Shown piece after piece: positions 11,590 to 24,951 of a stretch of DNA of 64,000 nucleotides (position 1 is its first letter; every line of letters begins with the position of its first letter). This DNA is from Panopea generosa (lineage: Eukaryota > Mollusca > Bivalvia > Adapedonta > Hiatellidae). The notes under the pieces were generated by a model. The model saw only the letters and a program-made list of their open reading frames with translations, had not been told where the DNA came from and ran no database searches. The position numbers and the translations under genes were made by a program. The stretch covers positions 19,246,229-19,310,228 of the forward strand of contig CM055898.1 of the NCBI GenBank assembly GCA_029582155.1. The letters run 5' to 3'.

Positions 11590-13700
11590 AGAGCAATTAC
11601 TATAATTTACAATCGTAATAAGGGCAGGATAGCGTGTAAAATGTTAACGTATTTTATAACGACATTATGGGATTGCTCGGTAACGGATTAGCACTACTTA
11701 TCACAACGTCTCTAATGCCAATCGGCTTAATTTATATAAATCACCTCAAATTGATATCGCCGATTGATTTAGTGGAGACGTAATTGCCGCCGGCCGAATT
11801 TGATGATAAGGCTTTGACGAGATTCTGTTTCCCATTTCTTATAAAATGACGATACATTGCGGGATTCATGACGGCAGTGAACTGTGTAAGATCGTTAAAG
11901 GGAGACACGATTATTAACGGTTGTTAATTTTTCAGTTATCACTTTTTCTCAAAAGTAGGGTCATACCGTATACAAAGAATTATAATATCCCAGTATGTGT
12001 GTAGACTTGTTTTCATTTCGAAAAGGAGTGCGAAGCTATAACATCACTAGTTTTGAAATTTAATATATTAATGATTAAGATATGACTTTTTAATTACTTA
12101 ATTATATCCATATGATTATTAAATATCCATAGGGTGTAGATATTGGTATGACTCGAGAACATGAGTAGATTTTAGTTCGACATTGCAGTTATAAATATAC
12201 CACAAGTACTGGATCGATTTTATTTTGTAGTTTTTGCTTTAAATGGTATCGCCAATACAACATTTGTCTAAGACCCTTTATTTAAAGGGAAATACACGAA
12301 ATACGGATACCCCTCCTACCCATGCATACCCCTTAAGACAACAATAACAACGAATAAAATAGAATAATAACACAATTAAAACCAATAAATAACATCATTA
12401 CGGATGACTGTTGCCTCCAACTTACCACAATTGTAAAATGCACGTTAGTTACTACAACTTGTATCGACTACCTTTAACCTACGCTGTGAGAGAAAATATT
12501 TGCAATTTGATTACAGAAGGACATTCAATCAATAAATATATATCAATTGTGTTGTGTTATGTGTAAACTATACCTAGATTTATAATTATCTTAAACTAAC
12601 AGTTTGTACCGGATACATCAGTTCAATATAACCTCATAATAAGGTTTCTATAAATGCATGTATCATTTACTGTGATGCATGAGTCCATACCGGCACATTA
12701 ACGTACGTTCCTTCGTGGTCCGTTGTCATGGATACTAATGCTTCTTCCTTTGAAGGAAACTCAGCAGTTTTAATGTATTTCTTACAACCAATGATCACAT
12801 AGCTTGATACCAATTAACATACAGCTATTCGAATACAAATAGAACATTTGCAAATATCCTGTTTCAAGACCCTTGTCAGAAATTTACAATTGTATATAAT
12901 ACATATCGATCGTTCACCCCCCGAGATTCATTATGTCGTCGCAAAGGTACTGATAAAATAATTAATTTGACAGAACAAAGGTTATCTTGTGAAAAACAAA
13001 CACGAAATGAACACATTTAAGTTGATTGGCAAAATTAAAATGGTTAAAATTGTGATGTACACATTTGGTCTAAATCGCCATTATCGGTGACCCGATAACA
13101 TTAATTATACCATGTAAACATGATTATCGTATCATCTTTTCTCAACGTATAACACGTTGCACTGATAAATATACAGAGTCTAAACACGTTTGGGTTGTTA
13201 AAAATAAGGTATGTAAACACGACCAAAATGATAAAGAGCATCAATAAAAACTAAAGCGTTACATGAATAATTTATCGGTTTTTTCATTGCATCGCTAAAC
13301 TTACGGTGTACTGATAAAAATTGCTGGAGGATCGAATGAGCTATCAAAAATGTTTCTGATTCAGTATTGCTGCCTTAATGCACTTTATCGATATGATTCA
13401 GAATTCATTTTTGTTAGAACAAAAATATTGCAGTCTTAAGTTGAACTGTTACCGTCAAAGCAGCACAGACGTTAAAATCTCATTTCTGATCAATTAAAGC
13501 TTTCCATTGATAATTCATCGTTTTGTCTTTGCATCGATAAAATTACGATGTAATTATAAAGCATTGCTGGAGGATCGAATCTACTATTAAAGTTATAGAA
13601 ACTATTTTTTTCTACTTGAATTCTGCTAAAAAGATATTATGTTGCACTGTAACCACCGAAGCAGAAACGATGGTAAAATCCCCCACATCTAATTATTGTG
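11590..13700 (+). repeat. Array block AC, copy 1
   Basis: Homology to the other copies resumes at AATCGTAATAAG. It then passes a well-kept stretch with CAAATTGATATCGCCGATTG (about 11748) and AATTGCCG, ACGGATGACTGTTGCC (about 12399), CCATACCGGCACATTA (about 12687) and CCCCCGAGATTCATTATG (about 12917). No frame is open across it. Conservation is patchy rather than codon-like. Confidence 0.75.
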
Positions 13701-14112
13701 GCTTAGTTTGTAACTGGTTTAGCATTATCTAGTAACCCCTTTACACGTGTGCTTATTTGTTGTTAGTTTATTAATTGCATTCGTCTACGAGGGCGAACAA
13801 AAATACCTGGACTTTCATTACAAATTCATTACTATAAACATTACATGGAGTTATACAGCGGGAAATATGCGTCTGTCCCCGCAGTTTTAGTAACATTCAG
13901 AAATTTATAAAACCAAAAATGAGGTAATGCTACTATGTATTACTTATGACACATTTTATCGATAAACAGTAGTGTAAAATATCAAATCTGATTTCAAATT
14001 ATAGCAATTCCACTGTTTGTTTATTACTTAAAGTTATCTAATTTTTATTTGAGAATCTTTCGAATTTAATTCAAATAAGCACGACAAGAGGCAAAGAAAC
14101 TAATGTCAAAAC
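13700..14112. other. Unassigned stretch before the satellite
   Basis: AT-rich sequence between the AC block and the 15-bp satellite. No gene, repeat or signal recognised. Confidence 0.3.
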
Positions 14113-15978
14113 TAGTTATAGATATGTATGATATAGATATGTATGACATAGATATGCATGACATAGATATGTATGGTATAGATATGTATGATATAGATAT
14201 GTATGATATAGATATGTATGGTATAGATATGTATGATATTGTATGATATAGATATGCATGACATAGATATGTATGGTATAGATATGTATGGTATAGATGT
14301 GTATGATATAGATATGTATGATATAGATATGTATGGTATAGATATGTATGATATAGATATGTATGATATTGTATGATATAGATATGCATGACATAGATAT
14401 GTATGGTATAGATATGTATGGTATAGATATGTATGATATAGATATGTATGACATAGATATGTATGGTATAGATATGTATGACATAGATATGTATGACATA
14501 GATATGTATGACATAGATATGTATGACATAGATATGTATGGTATAGATATGTATGACATAGATATGTATGATATAGATATGTATGACATAGATATGTATG
14601 ACATAGATATGTATGGTATAAATATGTATGACATAGATATGTATGATATAGATATGTATGACATAGATATGTATGACATAAATATGTATGGTATAGATAT
14701 GTATGACATTGATATGTATGATATAGATATGTATGATATTGTATGATATATATATGTATGACATAGATATGTATGGTATAGATATGTATGGTATAGATAT
14801 GTATGGTATAGATATGTATGATATAGATATGTATGACATAGATATGTATGGCATAGATATGTATGACATAGATATGTATGGTATAGATATGTATGGTATA
14901 GATATGTATGACATAGATATGTATGGTATAGATATGTATGACATAGATATGTATGATATAGATATGTATGTTATAGATATGCATGACATAGATATGCATG
15001 ACATAGATATGTATGACATAGATATGCATGACATAGATATGCATGATATAGATATGCATGACATAGATATGCATGACATAGATATGTATGGCATAGATAT
15101 GCATGACATAGATATGTATGACATAGATATGCATGACATAGATATGTATGATATAGATATGCATGACATAGATATGTATGGTATAGATATGTATGGTATA
15201 GACATGTATGATATAGATATGTATGACATAAATATGTATGGTATAGATATGTATGATATAGATATGTATGTTATATGTATGTAATAGATATGTATGACAT
15301 AGATATGTATGATATAGATATGTATGACATAGATATGCATGACATAGATATGTATCATATAGATATGCATGACATAGATATGCATGACATAGATATGTAT
15401 GGCATAGATATGTATGACATAGATATGTATGACATAGATATGCATGACATAGATATGTATGATATAGATATGCATGACATAAATATGTATGGTATAGATA
15501 TGTATGATATAGATATGTATGACATAGATATGTATGACATAGATATGTATGGTATAGATATGTATGATATAGATATGTATGACATAGATATGTACGATAT
15601 AGATTTGTATGACATAGATATATATGACATGGATATGTATGACATAGATATGTATGACATAGATATGTATGACATAGATATTTATGACATAGATATGTAT
15701 GATATAGATTTGTATGACATAGATATATATGACATAGATATTTATGATATAGATATGTTTGATATTGTATGACATAGATATGTATGATATAGATATGTTT
15801 GATATTGTATGACATAGATATGTATGACATAGATATGTATGATATCGATATATATGATATAGATATGTATGATATAGATATGTATGACATATATATGTAT
15901 GACATAGATATGTATGACATAGATATGTTTGATATAGAAATGTATAATATAGATATGTATGATATAGACATGTTTAAT
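14113..15978. repeat. Satellite of 15-bp units (ATAGATATGTATGAC type), ~124 copies
   Basis: About 1.87 kb of head-to-tail 15-bp units, with variants GAC, GAT, GGT or GGC in one triplet and GTATG or GCATG in another. Shortened 10-bp units (GATATTGTAT) occur near 14235, 14365 and 14740. GCATG variants cluster at about 14985-15175 and 15335-15480, a sign of local amplification. Because 15 is a multiple of 3 and the unit lacks stops in several frames, long frames open on both strands (569 and 638 codons on the minus strand, pentapeptide repeats such as IDMYD on the plus strand). These are artefacts of the period and have no start context, splice signals or non-repetitive flank that would support a gene. 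Confidence 0.95.
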
Positions 15979-17129
15979 ACAGAAATAAAATTGGTAAGTT
16001 TAAATAAAAAGTAGAATTGCTTTATCAATTAAAGTTATCAATCAATATATCATCCAAGAAATGGCATTTTCGATTATTAAAGTATTTTAGTTATAAATGG
16101 TCGTAATATCTACATGGTCGTATAAACAGCAACAGAGGACCAAGAGGGAGTGATACGTCACCAAGGCACATAATGAAACAAATTTCTGCATTTCCATGTA
16201 CATATCAAGTAGTACAAAGTCAATATCTTACTGTTACACATGATATAAAAGTTAGTATTTATGATAAACGAGACATGTAAACTTGTCAATTTGGTACAAA
16301 CATCGAATATACTTTTTTTCGCATCTGAACTATTAGACAAACTTTATATTCTGATTGATGCGTCTCCTTTTCTGGACATCTACTTTCTTTCTGTTTTGTT
16401 GTTTGTCAAATCTTACAGAGATGTTTTCCTGTAAAGTAACTATTTTCAAATATAGATGTATACTAGTGTTGTCTAGTCACTCCGGCTTTTACCGTAGCGC
16501 AAATCATTATGTAATTGTCTTAGTCGAAGTTTAATCAAATTTCCTAATCAAATGATGGTAAAATAAACAAAGAAGACGCTAATATTGCTAATATTGTTAA
16601 GTCTTAAGATATTCAACTCGTGTTTCTCTTTGGAGTTGAACTTGAAACGCTTAGCTTCCGACCAAGGGTAACACAGATTTCATCCTGGATCAATCTTTTA
16701 GGAATAATATACCCCGATCACGCGTATTTTCCTTTGATATTTCCAAAAAGGACAAGTTTAACCTTCGGTACTAATGCTAGTTTTAACAACCTAATAAATA
16801 GTAAAAACGTAAAAAATATATACAATAATCATTTGAAACAGCAATGAAACCGGTTGAGTGTATTTACATTTTGGCTGTACACTACTTACATTCCTTCAAC
16901 TACCTTTTCCAAAAATATATCATATATATATATATATAGAAGAAACGATAGCAAGGACCGACGCTGTGAAACGGGCAGTAGCAAAACTGCCACGTGGGAA
17001 TGGGGATGTGTTCACGTGAGTGGGTGGGGGATCTAGTTTCATGTAACATCCTGTCTCGCCTTTCAAAATATTAACCAAACGTTGATATAGTTGTAATTGT
17101 TATCCAGACATGCTGATACAGTGTTTGCA
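15979..17129. other. Intergenic, no gene seen
   Basis: The stretch holds a short TA microsatellite at about 16917-16937 and a small GC-richer patch at about 16950-17035. Open frames of 60-75 codons have no recognisable content. Confidence 0.35.
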
Positions 17130-17760
17130 AGTAGCATTCACTGTCAGTTGTAATATCTCCTCAAACATGATATGGGTTTGAATTGCTAAAAGGTAAACGG
17201 TATAAACCAATATTTCCGTCCAATGAAGCAAAACTTTCAATAGTTGTCATATGGTGGAAACGTTAATGTATAAATGAATCAAGTTATTTACCCAGTAACA
17301 ACATTGTGTATGGTTAGAATTGTTGAATTGTTACAAATCTAACTTTTATCAACGCCTGTTAGAAAATGACGATTTGACAGAGTGTCTTGCCCATTAGTAA
17401 AAAAATATTTTCAAATCTTTTATCAGGAGAATGAATTTCAAATGTCATGATTCCAAACAGAACAAAAATAATAGAGACAATCAGAAGTTTACGTCTTAAA
17501 AGCATAAAAAATTCACCGCGAGGTTATTTAGAAAAATAAATAATGGTGAACAGAGCATCTGTTAGAATCGTGTTAATGGTGAATAGCAGAGTAATAAATC
17601 TCCGTTTACTGTGCAATATTGACTGAATAATTCCGCGATATTTTACAAAATATTCTCATAAAAGGCACATGCACAAACTGTGTGTAAAAACTACTTATTC
17701 ACGAATAACATTTGACGAGGAAATTACGCGAGCATTGTTCAAGACAAAAATTTCCAAGCA
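17130..17760 (+). repeat. Array block EF, copy 2
   Basis: It aligns by eye to 25250-25800: TTTCAATAGTTGTCATAT, CAGTAACAACATTGT, TTAGAAAATGACGATTTGAC, GAATGAATTTCAAATGTCAT, and AATAAATCTCCGTTTAC near 17595. Identity looks around three quarters, interrupted by small indels. Confidence 0.7.
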
Positions 17761-19159
17761 TTAAAAAACATATTCCAATTCCTCATTGTTTTAAACTTAT
17801 TCATTTTACCTCGATTAAGAAACCCGTTTTTAAATAGTCCCGCTTGATGTCTTCCTTGGTAGTTTAAACAATATTTTATTCACATAAGTACATATATTTA
17901 GCATACATTTAACAATAAACCATGAAGTCATATGTTTAACAAAGTATGTGGAAAGGATACAGAAAAAAAGCTTTCAAAGCTTGTGTAAATCTGGTTCCAT
18001 AACAGTTATTTTACATTTCATATATACTTTTATCATATTGTTCCGTAGTAATTTCAATTAAGCCAAATGTGCAAAAAAATGAAATAATGATTTATTCAGA
18101 ATATTTCAAATGAAAAAAATAGTATTATTTGAAAGGAATGAAGGAAAGAGACTTCACTGATTTTATCTTCTTTTATCGGTTCATTCCGATACAGGGGATA
18201 GGTGTTTTGCAAGTTTATGTTTATTAATTCAATTTATTCCGTATTTATTGTTTCTTACTATCTAAGATCAAATATAGACGTGTTGTATAATTATGAAAGT
18301 AAATGTAGCATCGAATATGGTAAGTCATTATTTAGCTGTGTACGATACTCAAAACGTTTGGTTTTTATAATATTATTTTGAACTGCTATAAAAATCGAGT
18401 TGTTGTCAGTTAGTGTAAGAGTTTCATTGCCATAAATAAGGTCATTCAAGGAGGAATATCCAGTACTAAGCATATAATGTGTCTGGCTTACGGAAACAAC
18501 ACATATCTGTTACGGAGGATCAAACTCAAAACCCTCCAATTATGTGTTTGATTACCTACCATAATATAGTATGGCCGCGTGTTTACACCAGAGATTTTTC
18601 TTTACTTTATATGCAGCTATATATTAACAAAGACACCAAAGAATTTAATTTACAATTCCGGCTCCAACTTGATAATTTAAACAGTCTGACAGCAACAAAC
18701 TGCAGTGTGGTGTCTTTAAACAAATTGCGATATTTAAAAAAAAAACATAGGCGTTCTCAAACGTTAAAGTTGCAACTTGTAAACTACATTTGTTTTCTGC
18801 CAGAGAGTCTTAAATCTTTACCAGTTGGAGTAGTGGTCTATAATATTAATGGTCGCGGTGTTTCAAAGGTTGGTATCGAGGGTAGAGTAGGCACAAAAAA
18901 TACGACTGTTTATATACGTCTTATATTTTTACTAAAATATTGCTGAAAAGGGGTCTAAAGAATTTAACAAGTATGAATTCGAGATTTTAATGGTCGTGAT
19001 AATTTTAATGGCGACACCAAGGTTTGTATTGTTAGAAAATTGAAATTTATGATGGGTGTGACTTTGAAATATTTCTATTAAAGAATCATTGAATTTTTTA
19101 AGAGTATTATAAAAAAATATAATTGATTCATTGTTTTTAATGTGAATCACTAATTTATA
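17761..19159. other. Array unit interior with a 155-codon frame judged spurious
   Basis: The frame at 18479-18946 is the longest non-repeat frame in the left half, but shows no domain, no splice context and AT-driven composition. Parts of the stretch (ATGGCCGCGTGT near 18572) have a counterpart near 25893 (ATGACCGCGTGT), consistent with belonging to the repeat unit. Confidence 0.4.
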
Positions 19160-19650
19160 TATATAAACGTTTTACCAAACGTTACCTGATCATGTTTTTC
19201 TTATAATGTGTTCTCTTTAAAGCTGTATTTATATTCGATCTCATGTGTATTAAAGTCGTGACATGATACCATATACGTCGTTAAGCGTTATTTTTGCCAT
19301 TAATGACATGTTGCAATTGATGTTTTTAATAGTAGAATGGCTTATAAGAGCATCACTATTCCGTGGTGTATTCAAACAAGATATCTGCAGCACAGCTCCT
19401 TTGAAAAAATGGTATAGATAATTACTTGTCACTGCCATCAATAACCAATTTCAAACGAACATTTGCTCATTGTGTAAAGATTTAATACAAAAATACTTTT
19501 TATGTAAAGTTGTAATTAATAAATTGCCGTGTGTTGAAAATGGCGTTAACACGAATTAGATATGCTTATATAAGAGTTTGTTTAATACAAAGGTGACTTC
19601 TCATTGTAACGAACTTGCAACTATTTCTTGCCACCGGTTAACACCGGTTA
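19160..19650 (+). repeat. Array block GH, copy 2 (partial)
   Basis: Landmarks shared with other units: ATATTCGATCTCA near 19230, GGCTTATAAGAGCATCACTATT near 19338, and the GTAACGAACTTGCAACTATT stretch at 19600 that also occurs at 7620. It is more diverged than the 23.7 and 29.5 kb copies. Confidence 0.5.
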
Positions 19651-20219
19651 ATATGTTATCCAAGACGCATAACTTGAAACGTCTTACAAGTATAAGCATT
19701 TCCCAAAAATGCGGATACATCACCGTTTGACTGGTGGGAATGTAAGGACTATGAGGGCCATCGAAATTTAATAGCCTAAAAAAGGTTGATTCAAACTGAC
19801 CAATATCGCTGTTATATGCGGATCAAGGAAATAAATCAAATGTCAAACGAGAATAAAATAAGTTTTAATCTTTGAGCTGGCTATGCCAAAGCTAATATAT
19901 CAATGGACCTTAGCTACTTTAAACGTTGTTTAAATCACGAGGGGAAGAAGAATGAGTTCCAGTATACATTATTTCATGAATCTCAGGGGCTGCGTGTTGT
20001 CTGGATCCGCAAGTGGATACCGATGCACATTAAATGTCAAGTTAAGCCATTATCAAACTCCAAATACTGCGTTAATTGATCCACTTTAGCTGTCTACTGT
20101 AGAGATTTTATATAGGAGTAAAATAGGTATGTGCCCATATCCTTGTAAGTTGATTTATGTTTACGTCTAGCGTGGATTCCCGTGACGTTAGTTATTCTGA
20201 CTATTTATATTAAATTTTC
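19651..20219. other. Unassigned stretch within the array
   Basis: No gene or recognisable repeat seen. This segment has no obvious counterpart in unit 1, where the Harbinger relic sits. Confidence 0.3.
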
Positions 20220-21960
20220 TTTTCTAAGAAACAACCAGGACAAACGGAGTATTTTTTCTTAATTTTTTGCTGAAACTCTAGTAAAATAGTCAGACTTGTA
20301 TATGTTACAAAATACTCAGAGTAAAATGTTTGAAAACACTATGATACCAGCAAATACTATTTAGAATCGTCATAAGTTTAAAGATGTTAGCGTTTTTTAT
20401 AACGACATGATGAGACTGCAAGGTAACAGACTAATTCTATTTATTCCAACGTCTCTGATACTAATCGGCCTCATATACATAAATTACATCAAATTGATAT
20501 CGCTGATTGATTTAGCGGATACGTAATTGCCGTCGATCGTACGTGACAATAAAGCTTTGATGATATTCTGTTTTCTATTTCGTATAAGTGGAATTCATGA
20601 CAGTAGTGAAATGCGTAATTTTTAAAAGGAGACACGACAAAAATAAATAATTTTACCTATCACTATCAAAAAAAATCAATAAACAATAACAAAGAAAAAA
20701 AACGAAATATAGAAAATATCATTAAAATATCATGATAACGGATGACCAGGAACTGTAAAAATTGTAAATACGTTTCTTTATCTGAAGAGATGTGTGTCCA
20801 ATTGTGTAAACTATCCAACGTAATTTTCAATCAATAGAATAGACTGTGATATTGTATCTCTAATGCGTAAACGACAACTTTTTTATAAACGAAACCGATC
20901 CAATTCATAAATCAGTTTTATATCGGCATAAAATAGAAACATTAACAAAGAAAAAAAAACAGGAAAAAAAACAAGTAAAATAACCAAAATATATTCACGG
21001 GTGACAAATGTCGCCAACTTGTTAGAACTGTAAAATTGTAAATAAGTTTCTTTATCTGAATTATATAAATATCATTCATATCATATTCAATCTGTAAATA
21101 TATCGTAACCTGTAATACGTGAACGATAAAATTCTATCTATATAAACAAACGGTTCTAAATCCATGTGTCAGTTCTATATCAACTCATTGAATGCATATC
21201 AAATTTGCTTTGACATGATATCCATACCGGCACATTATAAGTCATGCATGGGCTGTCCATTGCCATGGATATTAATACTGCTTCCACTGCAGAAAACTAA
21301 ATATATTTAATGAATTTTTTACAATCAGCTATCACGTGACTTGATAAAAATCAGCATACATTTGTTCCAATACAAATACAGCATTTATAAATATCATGTT
21401 TCACGATCAATCAATCGTCCCTTGTTAGTTGTAACTAAGTATGTTGTGATACATTACGAACATCAACCCCGACGCTAAAGTACTGATTTCAGAGCAAATT
21501 ACATATTGTTATATTACTGATATGACCAAATATATGCTTTAGTGAAACAATAAGCATACGAATAATCTAATTTTAATCAAACTTTTGAATTGTTGAAATT
21601 GTGGTGTATAAGACTTGCCACAAGCATCATTATCGATAAAATAATAGTTAGGATCAATTATTATTATTTTAGAAAAATGTCGCAAAACTGACATACGTTG
21701 CATTGATGAACACCATGGACTGAGGAATTGTTGAAAGTAAGGTATATAAACTTGCCGATAACTGTGCACCGATAAAAAATACGTTGCATCAGTATTTTAC
21801 TTTTTAACATTGCATCGATGTATTGATAAAAATTGACGACGGATCAAATTAAATATACAAATTATAATAAAGTTTTGCCTCTGATTGAATTTTACTACCG
21901 TGATGCACTTCATCGATATATCTTATGACTAATTTCTATTAAAATCTTCAGTTTTGAAAA
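20220..21960 (+). repeat. Array block AC, copy 2
   Basis: It runs continuously parallel to 26440-28040: TAAATTACATCAAATTGATA, GATTTAGCGGATACGTAATT, ATGACAGTAGTGAAATGCG, TATCACTATCAAAAAAA, CATACCGGCACATTATA, AATACAAATACAGCATTTAT, ATTGCATCGATGTATTGATA, and a CACTTCATCGATAT stretch. Non-coding throughout. Confidence 0.8.
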
Positions 21961-22104
21961 CTTTTTGTTACTATTTATTTCAATATTCAGACCACCTATA
22001 ATAAGCCGAAAATATGTCAATCTGCAAGTCTTTAATTGTTTGTATTTCATATTTCTAATAACATCCAACAGAAATATGTGGGTAAATTGTTGTTGCTATA
22101 TGAA

Positions 22105-22560
22105 CTTCCGGGGGGAGGCCATTGACCTGAAAATGGGTACATATGTGCTCTATGAACTTCAAAACATAAGCTCTACATTGCAGTCTAAAAGTTGGTGGTC
22201 AAACCTCTACATTTTAACAAGTATAGGGGTCGAAGCTCTACATTTAAACAAATCATAATACGGGTTAAAACTCTAAATTTAATCTAAATAAAATTTGCCT
22301 AAAAATAAGCGCTTGGATTTCATTAAGAATTAAGTGTATGTGTATTTTGAACAAAATATTTTTTACTGAATTAAATGATTAAAAAATGGGTCAAAAGTCT
22401 ACATTATGTGTCCAGAAATGAGGGTCAAAGCTTTACGTAACTTTATGCAAAAGAAATAGGGGTCAAACTTCTACATCAAATGTCAAGCAAGAGGACTCAA
22501 AATGGTGGCACATACGTACTAATCAGGATATAGGGAGTGCCTCCAAGCCACCAACCCCAA
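22105..22560. mobile_element. Candidate MITE inserted in the EF block
   Basis: The array comparison defines an insertion of about 460 bp. Its ends carry loosely inverted sequence: GGGGGAGGCC and GTACATATGTGC on the left, against GTGGCACATACGTAC and GGAGTGCCTCC on the right. Inside, a phrase of the type GGGTCAAACCTCTACATT recurs about five times. No coding capacity. Inverted ends are imperfect, so the class is uncertain. Confidence 0.4.
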
Positions 22561-22689
22561 CCCCAATATTCACTTATACATGTATCGTCAACGCAGTATC
22601 GACGGTTAAATCATTAATCTGATTTCATTGAATTGAATGTATTTGTTTTAAACTATCTACATAAAAATATCTCAAGATCACTTATTTCT

Positions 22690-22825
22690 CACTACTGAGG
22701 TTGTAGGTTCGATTCCCGCTCGGTCCGAATACTTTATCTGAGAACGTGTGTCAGTTAGTAACGGAAGGACGATGGTTCTTCATGTATTTATTCTGAGGTC
22801 GTCCTCCATCAATAAATCTACATAT
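22690..22825 (+). mobile_element. tRNA-derived SINE family D
   Basis: B-box-like GGTTCGATTCC at about 22709 is followed by GTGTGTCAGTTAGTAACGGA and AGGACGATGGTTCTTCATG, then TTATTCTGAGGTCGTCCTCC. The same tail is seen on the minus strand at 45725-45872 and 2625-2690, with a weaker trace at 33715-33790. The head is too short and unpaired to be a functional tRNA. Confidence 0.6.
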
Positions 22826-23417
22826 GCCATATATAACCTGAAATGTGTTGAAAATGGTGCAACATCATTCGAATATGTTATTTAGAAAGTTTAAACAGAG
22901 TCATTTGATTGTGGGTAACTCATCAAATGTGGTTAGAATTGTTGAAACATTTCAATTTATGATTATTTTTACGATATGTCAGAGACTGACGATTTGCAAG
23001 AGCGACTTATTGTCAAAGTCCTCAGTAAAATGTGAAAAAAATGTTAATAGTTCATTTAGAAGGCAGTCGGAGACCTTCCTCCTGAAAACTTGAACATTTT
23101 CTGGAGGATTGTAAAAAGAGCATCTGTTATGGTTAAATTGTGCAGTAATATATCACAGTTTACTTTTCAATAATGAGACAAAAATTTCTGGAAATGTCGC
23201 ATATTGTCTCATGAAAAAGGCACATTAAACATTGTTAGAACTTAATGGCAACGTGTAATATATATGATACGTTCTCAGTAATAAAATTATAACTGGTTTG
23301 AAAATCCTATGCAATGGTGAAAGTCGGCAAGACATATAACCAATAATTCATAATCACGTATAGATGTTGAAAGGTTGCTGAATTTTGTTATATCTAACTG
23401 TCGCCACGTGTCTAAAG

Positions 23418-23423
23418 AAAACA

Positions 23424-23475
<52 letters not shown>

Positions 23476-23498
23476 TATATATATATATAAATATATAT
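23418..23498. repeat. (ACGC)n then (TA)n microsatellite
   Basis: About 14 head-to-tail ACGC units followed by a TATATA run. It explains a Cys/Val/Arg/Ala-repetitive minus-strand frame that should not be annotated. Confidence 0.95.
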
Positions 23499-23689
23499 TT
23501 ATTATGCAAAAACTTATTGACATATGCTTTATTTATTTGTAATAGAATTTTAACAAATTAAATCAGTCAGGGTCTCGGACCAAACATTTCCAAAGACTCT
23601 TAGCATTGTTTTATGCGAGAAATGATACTTAACTTCGTTTAATAACATCATTCATGCCTGGCAATAATATTTACATCTGATATGTTAAA

Positions 23690-24420
23690 CTTACCCGGCT
23701 TACTTATTGACATTGTGTGCAAATACCTCCTGCCAAATACACATAACGATCTATAAATCAGTTCAATCAAACTTGCCTTTATGCGATTGCGTGATGCACT
23801 ATATAAAGAGTTTAGATCTATAAAACGTTACCCTTTCATTTTCGTTTCAACGATTTCTGTTTAAAGTTGTTATTATTTTCGATCTCAGATATTCCAAATC
23901 CGTTTCCTGGTACCGTATGTTGGGCATTCCACTTTGGTTTTATTGACATTTGGGATTTTATGATTTAATAAGTAAAACGGCTTATAAGTGAACCATTATT
24001 TCGTTCTATATATAAACATGAAATAATGAAACGGTTGTAAGTATGCGGATAGCAGAATCAATAGTTATATTCTACCACAACCGATTACTTGACCATTAAT
24101 ATTTCCTATATTGTGCACGCAAGCAGCTATTGAACGCCTCGAGTTTACTCGACCCAATTCATGTGTTTTTGTATTGCATCCCTTAAATAAACTAAGTTTT
24201 TCCCAATATCCTTATGTGATAAACTTCTAGTATAGAATCACAAGACAATGATTCTTCTCACTTTTTTCACCAGATAGACTCATTGGCAGTGATCTTCTCA
24301 CAATAAAAGCTACAATGTGGTGGGTTGGGATAAGAATAAAATATTTCCCTTTAAATGTCTTGTGGCTTGGGCTCAAGTGTAAGGAAAATGCAAACTAATG
24401 GCTAATGTACTAAAGTACCA
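23690..24420 (+). repeat. Array block GH, copy 3
   Basis: This is the best kept GH copy together with 29540-29900 plus 31690-32010. Landmarks are TTACCCGGCTTACTTATTGA (23691), TGCCAAATACACATAACGA, CTGGTACCGTATGTTGGGCA, TAGCAGAATCAATAG, GTAT..AGAATCACAAGAC (24230), GTGATCTTCTCACA and CAATGTGGTGGGTTGGGA (24314). Here the G and H halves are about 100 bp apart, whereas in copy 4 a 1.8 kb insertion separates them. Confidence 0.8.
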
Positions 24421-24759
24421 GCATCAGTCAATTCTAGAACAAAATTAAAGATTAAATTTTAGAAATGTCCAACAGCTACTTTTATGATGTACACAATACT
24501 CTAGCATTTGTACATTTGCATCTTTTGTAATACCCTTTGTCAGTATGTAGAGAGACGACCAGATTGGTTCCCATACTTTTTCCCAATCTGTTTTTTTGGC
24601 TTTGAATGGCAATAGAAAAATATCTACAAAGCTGTTCGTTTGGTGCGTTATAGCTGAGCTGTCGATATTAAGGTTGGTCGTTTTTATATGTTAACAATTC
24701 CTTTAAGGACTCATTTACATTTGATGAAGTACTTATCGGGACGAATAGAAATCACTTAT

Positions 24760-24951
24760 GGGGCGCGTGGTTCAGTGGTAGAGCACTGAACCCATGGTTG
24801 CAGGGCCGTGGGCTTGGTCTTCCACCACAACCATGTTAGGTAACCTTGAGCAAGACACCTTTTTCGGATATGCTTAGTATTGGTTCTACACAGGAAGACA
24901 TCGAACGTTATTTGTATAAGAACTTGTTTCACAATCGAAGTAAAATAAAAA
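24760..24951 (+). mobile_element. tRNA-derived SINE family B, full length
   Basis: Head GGGGCGCGTGGTTCAGTGGT with AGAGCACTGAACCC is tRNA-like. The body contains CCTTGAGCAAGACACC, the core TAGTATTGGTTCTACACAGG shared with family A, AGAACTTGTTTCACAATC and a GTAAAATAAA end. Minus-strand tails of the same family lie at 42353-42505 and 60088-60250. Confidence 0.85.

Larger units (their letters stand above)
22030..23300 (+). repeat. Array block EF, copy 3 (split by an insertion)
   Basis: CATATTTCTAATAACATCCA at about 22047 and GTATCGTCAACGCAGTA at about 22580 are adjacent in the 28.3 kb copy but separated here by about 460 bp. The rest (22840-23300) follows the 28.54-29.0 kb copy, for example CATTCGAATATGTTATTTAG and AAGAGCATCTGTTATGG. 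Confidence 0.7.

Noticed and set aside
14066-16028. Minus-strand frames of 569 and 638 codons and plus-strand frames of 127-183 codons
   Set aside because: All lie in the 15-bp satellite and exist because the period is a multiple of three and the unit lacks stops. They overlap in several frames on both strands.
18479-18946. 155-codon plus-strand frame
   Set aside because: No domain, no coding bias visible, no splice context, and part of it has a non-coding counterpart in another array unit.
23287-23523. 78-codon minus-strand frame with a RACV repeat
   Set aside because: Translation of the (ACGC)n microsatellite.
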